This document shows positions 5,705 to 8,198 of a stretch of DNA of 8,198 nt, piece after piece; the first letter of the stretch is position 1; each line of letters starts with the position of its first letter. The notes under the pieces are model-generated. The model was not told where the DNA came from and made no database searches. It was given only the letters and a program-made list of their open reading frames with translations. The stretch is from Palsa-147 sp049279675. Its GTDB lineage: Bacteria; Acidobacteriota; Terriglobia; Acidiferrales; UBA7541. The stretch spans positions 1-8,198 of the forward strand of contig JBAPOP010000159.1 of the NCBI GenBank assembly GCA_049279675.1, given 5' to 3'. A program made the translations under genes and the position numbers.

Positions 5705-6268
5705 CTACACGCTGAGGAAATTCTGGAGGAGCCGGTAGCCCGCATCGGTGAGAACCGATTCCGGATGAAATTGAACGCCTTCAATCTTCAACTTGCGATG
5801 CCGCAGTCCCATGATTGTTCCGTCTTCTGTCTCGGCGGAAATTTCGAGCTCCGCCGGCAGCGATTCCCGCTCGACAATCAACGAGTGATACCGCGTCGCG
5901 GGAAAATCCTGCGGGAGATCGCGAAATATCGTTTTGCCGTCGTGATGAATTTCGCTCGTCTTGCCGTGCATGATTTTTTTCGCGCGAATCACGCGCCCGC
6001 CAAACGCATCGCCAATCGCCTGATGCCCGAGGCACACACCCAGAATCGGTATCTTCCCGGCGAATCGCTCGACAATCGGAATGCTGATCCCCGCCTGCTT
6101 CGGCGTTCCCGGCCCCGGCGAAATCACAATCCGCTCAGGCGCAAGGTCAGCAATCTCATCCAGCGTAATCTGATCGTTCCGCCGCACGAGCAGCGTCTGC
6201 CCCATCTGCCCGAGATACTGCGCCAGGTTGTAAGTAAACGAATCGTAGTTGTCGAGCAGCAAGATCAT
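5705..6268 (-). CDS. trpG: anthranilate synthase component II (glutamine amidotransferase)
   Basis: TrpG hydrolyses glutamine and channels ammonia to TrpE for anthranilate formation. The class I amidotransferase domain is complete: DNYDSFTYN (6-14), SPGPGTP (50-56), the nucleophile elbow GVCLGHQAIG (77-86, Cys79), MHGKTS (100-105), YHSL (127-130) and QFHPES (166-171) with the triad residues His168 and Glu170. With the ATG at 6268 the protein has 187 residues and starts MILLLDNYDSF, the usual family start. A GTG three codons upstream (6277) is an alternative. Neither has a clear Shine-Dalgarno sequence. It follows trpE after 71 bases. It could equally serve PabB for p-aminobenzoate synthesis, since many bacteria use one amidotransferase for both. 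The trpE neighbour makes the TrpG role primary. Confidence 0.96.
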   Translation of the reverse strand: MILLLDNYDSFTYNLAQYLGQMGQTLLVRRNDQITLDEIADLAPERIVISPGPGTPKQAGISIPIVERFAGKIPILGVCLGHQAIGDAFGGRVIRAKKIMHGKTSEIHHDGKTIFRDLPQDFPATRYHSLIVERESLPAELEISAETEDGTIMGLRHRKLKIEGVQFHPESVLTDAGYRLLQNFLSV

Positions 6269-6322
6269 CGCAATCACATCACTCGTGCGAAATCGCGCGC
6301 GGGTCGGCCTGACTCTTTTCCA

Positions 6323-6349
6323 TTTTCACTTTTCCCTTTTCACTTTTCC
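6323..6349. repeat. two tandem copies of a 13-base motif, period 14, spanning the trpE stop
   Basis: TTTTCACTTTTCC occurs at 6323-6335 and again at 6337-6349 on the plus strand. A further partial copy CTTTTCCA lies at 6315-6322. On the coding (minus) strand this is a purine tract of GGAAAAGTGAAAA type. The downstream copy on that strand lies in the trpE-trpG gap. The upstream copy encodes the last residues of TrpE and its TGA stop (6342-6340). Confidence 0.75.
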
Positions 6350-7830
6350 AACTTCCCCCCATGCGCCTCTTCCACTGCCGCCACCACCGCCCTAGCCTTA
6401 TTCACCGTCTCCTGATATTCCCGCGCGGGCACGGAATCCGCAACCACGCCGCCTCCCGCTTGAATGTACACGCGCCCATTCTTGGCCACGAGCGTTCGCA
6501 ACGCGATGCACGAATCGAGATTCCCCGAAAAATCGAGATACAAAATCGCGCCCGCATACATTCCGCGGCGCGTCGGCTCGAGCTCGTCGATGATTTCCAT
6601 GGCGCGAACTTTCGGCGCCCCCGAAAGCGTCCCCGCCGGAAAGCACGCCATCAGCGCCTCAAAGCAATCCACGCCTTCGCGCAGCTTTCCGCTCAAGCTC
6701 GACACGAGATGCATCACGTGCGAGTACCGCTCGACGTACATCAACCGGTCCACGCGCACCGAGCCGTATTCGCAAACGCGCCCGAGATCGTTTCGCCCGA
6801 GGTCCACAAGCATGATGTGTTCCGCGCGCTCTTTCGGATCGGCCTGAAGATGCGCTTCGCGCGCGCGATCTTCGTGTTCGTCGCGGCCGCGCGGCTGCGT
6901 CCCGGCGATCGGGCGATAGAAAGCGTCGCGCCCCTGCACCTTCACGAGCATCTCCGGTGAGCTGCCCACAATCGAAACATCGTCGAGCCGCAGAAAATAA
7001 AGATATGGCGAAGGATTGATCACTCGCAACGCGCGATAAATTTCAAACGGGTCAGCATCCGTCTTCGCGCTGAATCGTTGGCTCGGCACGATTTGAAACG
7101 CATCACCCGCGCGAATGTACGCTTTCGCCTTGCGCACCGCCGTGAGATATTGCGCGCGCGTGAAATTCGAAGTGATGTGCAACGGCGCCCGCCGCTTTTT
7201 TCCCCGCGCTCTCTGCCCCGTGCGCAATGGCGCTTGCAGCGCTCGCCGCGTGCGCTCGATGGCACGTACCGCTTCGTCGTATTTCTTCCGAAGGCTGCCT
7301 TCGTCCTCACTGTGCACGTTCTGAATAATCCATACTCGATGCCTGACGTGATCGAATGCCACCACCCCGCGATAAAACATCAGCACCGCATCGTCGAGCT
7401 TGAGATCGTCGCGGCCGCTCGCCGGAATTTTTTCGATTATGCGGACCATGTCGTACGCAAAACAGCCGATCGCGCCCCCAATAAACGGCGGCAGTCCCGC
7501 CACTCGCACCGGCTGATATCGCTTCATCATTTGCCGCAAGAGTTTGATGGGATCTTCGTCTGTCTCCATGCGCCCGCGCGCGGATTCGATCACGCAGCGC
7601 CGACCGCGCGAACGAAACACTTCCGCCGGATTCGCTCCCGCAAACGTATACCGCGCGATGTTTTCGCCGCCCTCGACGCTCTCCAGAAGAAACGAATATT
7701 TCGCCCCGCGCGCGATGCGCAGATACGCGCCCACCGGCGTCAGCAAATCCGCGGTAAAACTTTCGTAGACCGGAACGAGGTTCCCCTTCCGCGCCAACCT
7801 CCGAAACGTCGAGTAATCCGGTTGAATCAT
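6340..7830 (-). CDS. trpE: anthranilate synthase component I
   Basis: TrpE converts chorismate with ammonia from TrpG into anthranilate and pyruvate, the first committed step to tryptophan. The 496-residue protein is full length. The N-terminal domain has the tryptophan feedback-site motif LLES (48-51), so allosteric inhibition by tryptophan is expected. The chorismate-binding domain has FQIVPSQRF (245-253), NPSPYLYFL (272-280), GSSPEMLV (289-296), PIAGT (307-311), HIMLVDLGRNDLGRV (338-352), FPAGTLSGAPKVRAMEII (397-414) and an AGGGVVADS segment (458-466). PIAGT rather than the PIKGT of PabB supports TrpE over aminodeoxychorismate synthase. Two oddities are a Gln in GTQPRG (310-315), where Arg is usual, and a very basic interdomain linker, GQRARGKKRRA (205-215). 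The ATG overlaps the aroE stop by four bases (ATGA). The Shine-Dalgarno sequence is poor, so coupling to aroE translation is likely. Confidence 0.97.
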   Translation of the reverse strand: MIQPDYSTFRRLARKGNLVPVYESFTADLLTPVGAYLRIARGAKYSFLLESVEGGENIARYTFAGANPAEVFRSRGRRCVIESARGRMETDEDPIKLLRQMMKRYQPVRVAGLPPFIGGAIGCFAYDMVRIIEKIPASGRDDLKLDDAVLMFYRGVVAFDHVRHRVWIIQNVHSEDEGSLRKKYDEAVRAIERTRRALQAPLRTGQRARGKKRRAPLHITSNFTRAQYLTAVRKAKAYIRAGDAFQIVPSQRFSAKTDADPFEIYRALRVINPSPYLYFLRLDDVSIVGSSPEMLVKVQGRDAFYRPIAGTQPRGRDEHEDRAREAHLQADPKERAEHIMLVDLGRNDLGRVCEYGSVRVDRLMYVERYSHVMHLVSSLSGKLREGVDCFEALMACFPAGTLSGAPKVRAMEIIDELEPTRRGMYAGAILYLDFSGNLDSCIALRTLVAKNGRVYIQAGGGVVADSVPAREYQETVNKARAVVAAVEEAHGGKLEK

Positions 7831-8198
7831 TCCCAGTCACTCACCGATTCCCGCATCACTCTCTCCGGCGCGCGCTCACCCGTCCAAATCTCCCACTGCG
7901 CCATCCCCTGCGCGACGAACATTTCCAGCCCCGATACCGTTTCGATGCCGCGCCGCTCCGCGAGTTGTAAGAGTTTCGTGCGTTGCGGACGGTAAATCGA
8001 ATCAAATACAAGCCGGCAATTCAATTCCCTGGGCTCAAGCGGAGACTCATTCGCATTCGGGTACATACCCACCGGCGTAGCGTTCACAATTGCGTCGAAA
8101 AATTCACCGCGCAGCCGGCTTTTCGCGATCGCCTCGCCGCCAACCGCACTCGCGAGCTCTTTCGCCCTCGCCGGCCGCCGCGCGCACACGCGAACCGC
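7827..8198 (-). CDS. aroE: shikimate dehydrogenase, C-terminal part (truncated by the window edge)
   Basis: AroE reduces 3-dehydroshikimate to shikimate with NADPH in the chorismate pathway, which supplies the substrate of TrpE. The frame is open to the right edge, beginning AVRVCARRPARAKELA, which matches the second NADP-binding strand and its R-R/T motif. A GTG at 8189 is internal and not a start. Further motifs are NATPVGM (39-45 of the visible part), FDSIYRPQRTKLL (65-77) and GLEMFVAQGMAQWEIWTG (90-107), containing the substrate-binding Gln (visible residue 97). The catalytic Lys and Asp lie upstream, outside the window. The 123 visible residues are close to half a normal AroE of about 270-290. 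In some bacteria, including Acidobacteriota as I recall, AroE is fused behind an AroD domain, which cannot be judged here. Its stop overlaps the trpE start, so the two are co-expressed. Confidence 0.93.
   Translation of the reverse strand, partial: AVRVCARRPARAKELASAVGGEAIAKSRLRGEFFDAIVNATPVGMYPNANESPLEPRELNCRLVFDSIYRPQRTKLLQLAERRGIETVSGLEMFVAQGMAQWEIWTGERAPERVMRESVSDWE

Noticed and set aside
6269..6277. GTG start of trpG three codons upstream
   Set aside because: The family normally begins at the ATG at 6268 (MILLLDNYDSF), and the GTG has no better ribosome binding site. It is kept only as an alternative.
7827..8189. A short independent gene starting at the GTG at 8189
   Set aside because: The frame stays open to the window edge and the upstream codons (Ala-Val-Arg) continue the NADP-binding strand of AroE, so this is a truncated larger gene.
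1..8198. CRISPR arrays, insertion sequences, rRNA, tRNA, phage or defence genes
   Set aside because: I saw no regularly spaced repeats, transposase or integrase motifs or structural RNA signatures anywhere in the window.

Overview
The window reads as an ordinary chromosomal segment of a GC-rich bacterium. Gene content fits an Acidobacteriota-type genome best: a tight sucC-sucD-ndk operon, a DUF2905 protein, an aroE-trpE-trpG cluster, a secreted glycoside-hydrolase-like (DUF1906 / GH25-type) protein, and a CCGGCATCTTGCCGG-type intergenic repeat. The phylum is inferred from remembered gene order and protein style, not from a search.

Left part (1-3236), all on the minus strand, read right to left: sucC and sucD (succinyl-CoA synthetase beta and alpha, ATGA overlap), then ndk (nucleoside diphosphate kinase) 28 bases later. 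These form one apparent operon linking substrate-level NTP formation in the TCA cycle to NTP balancing. After ndk comes a 68-residue unknown protein with its own sigma70-like promoter and a strong Shine-Dalgarno sequence. A 224-base spacer with nothing convincing in it follows, then the N-terminal 45 codons of a DUF2905 membrane protein that runs off the left edge.

Middle (3237-4793): a 78-base divergent spacer carries an extended -10 promoter facing right. It drives a 92-residue two-helix membrane protein whose stop overlaps the start of trpD (anthranilate phosphoribosyltransferase). trpD ends at a GC-rich hairpin that is one arm of a larger inverted repeat, which separates trpD from the convergent genes to its right.

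Right part (4794-8198), minus strand, read right to left: the C-terminal half of aroE (shikimate dehydrogenase, cut by the window edge), trpE (ATGA overlap), trpG, then a membrane-anchored extracytoplasmic DUF1906/GH25-like protein 14 bases behind trpG. AroE feeds the chorismate pathway. TrpE and TrpG turn chorismate plus glutamine into anthranilate, and TrpD, encoded convergently, takes the next step to phosphoribosylanthranilate.

I do not see a clearly new biological system. The items most worth checking are the inverted trpD with its coupled membrane protein, the extracytoplasmic GH-like gene at the end of a tryptophan operon, the inverted-repeat element, the histone-like basic tail on SucD, and the 14-base direct repeat across the trpE stop codon.
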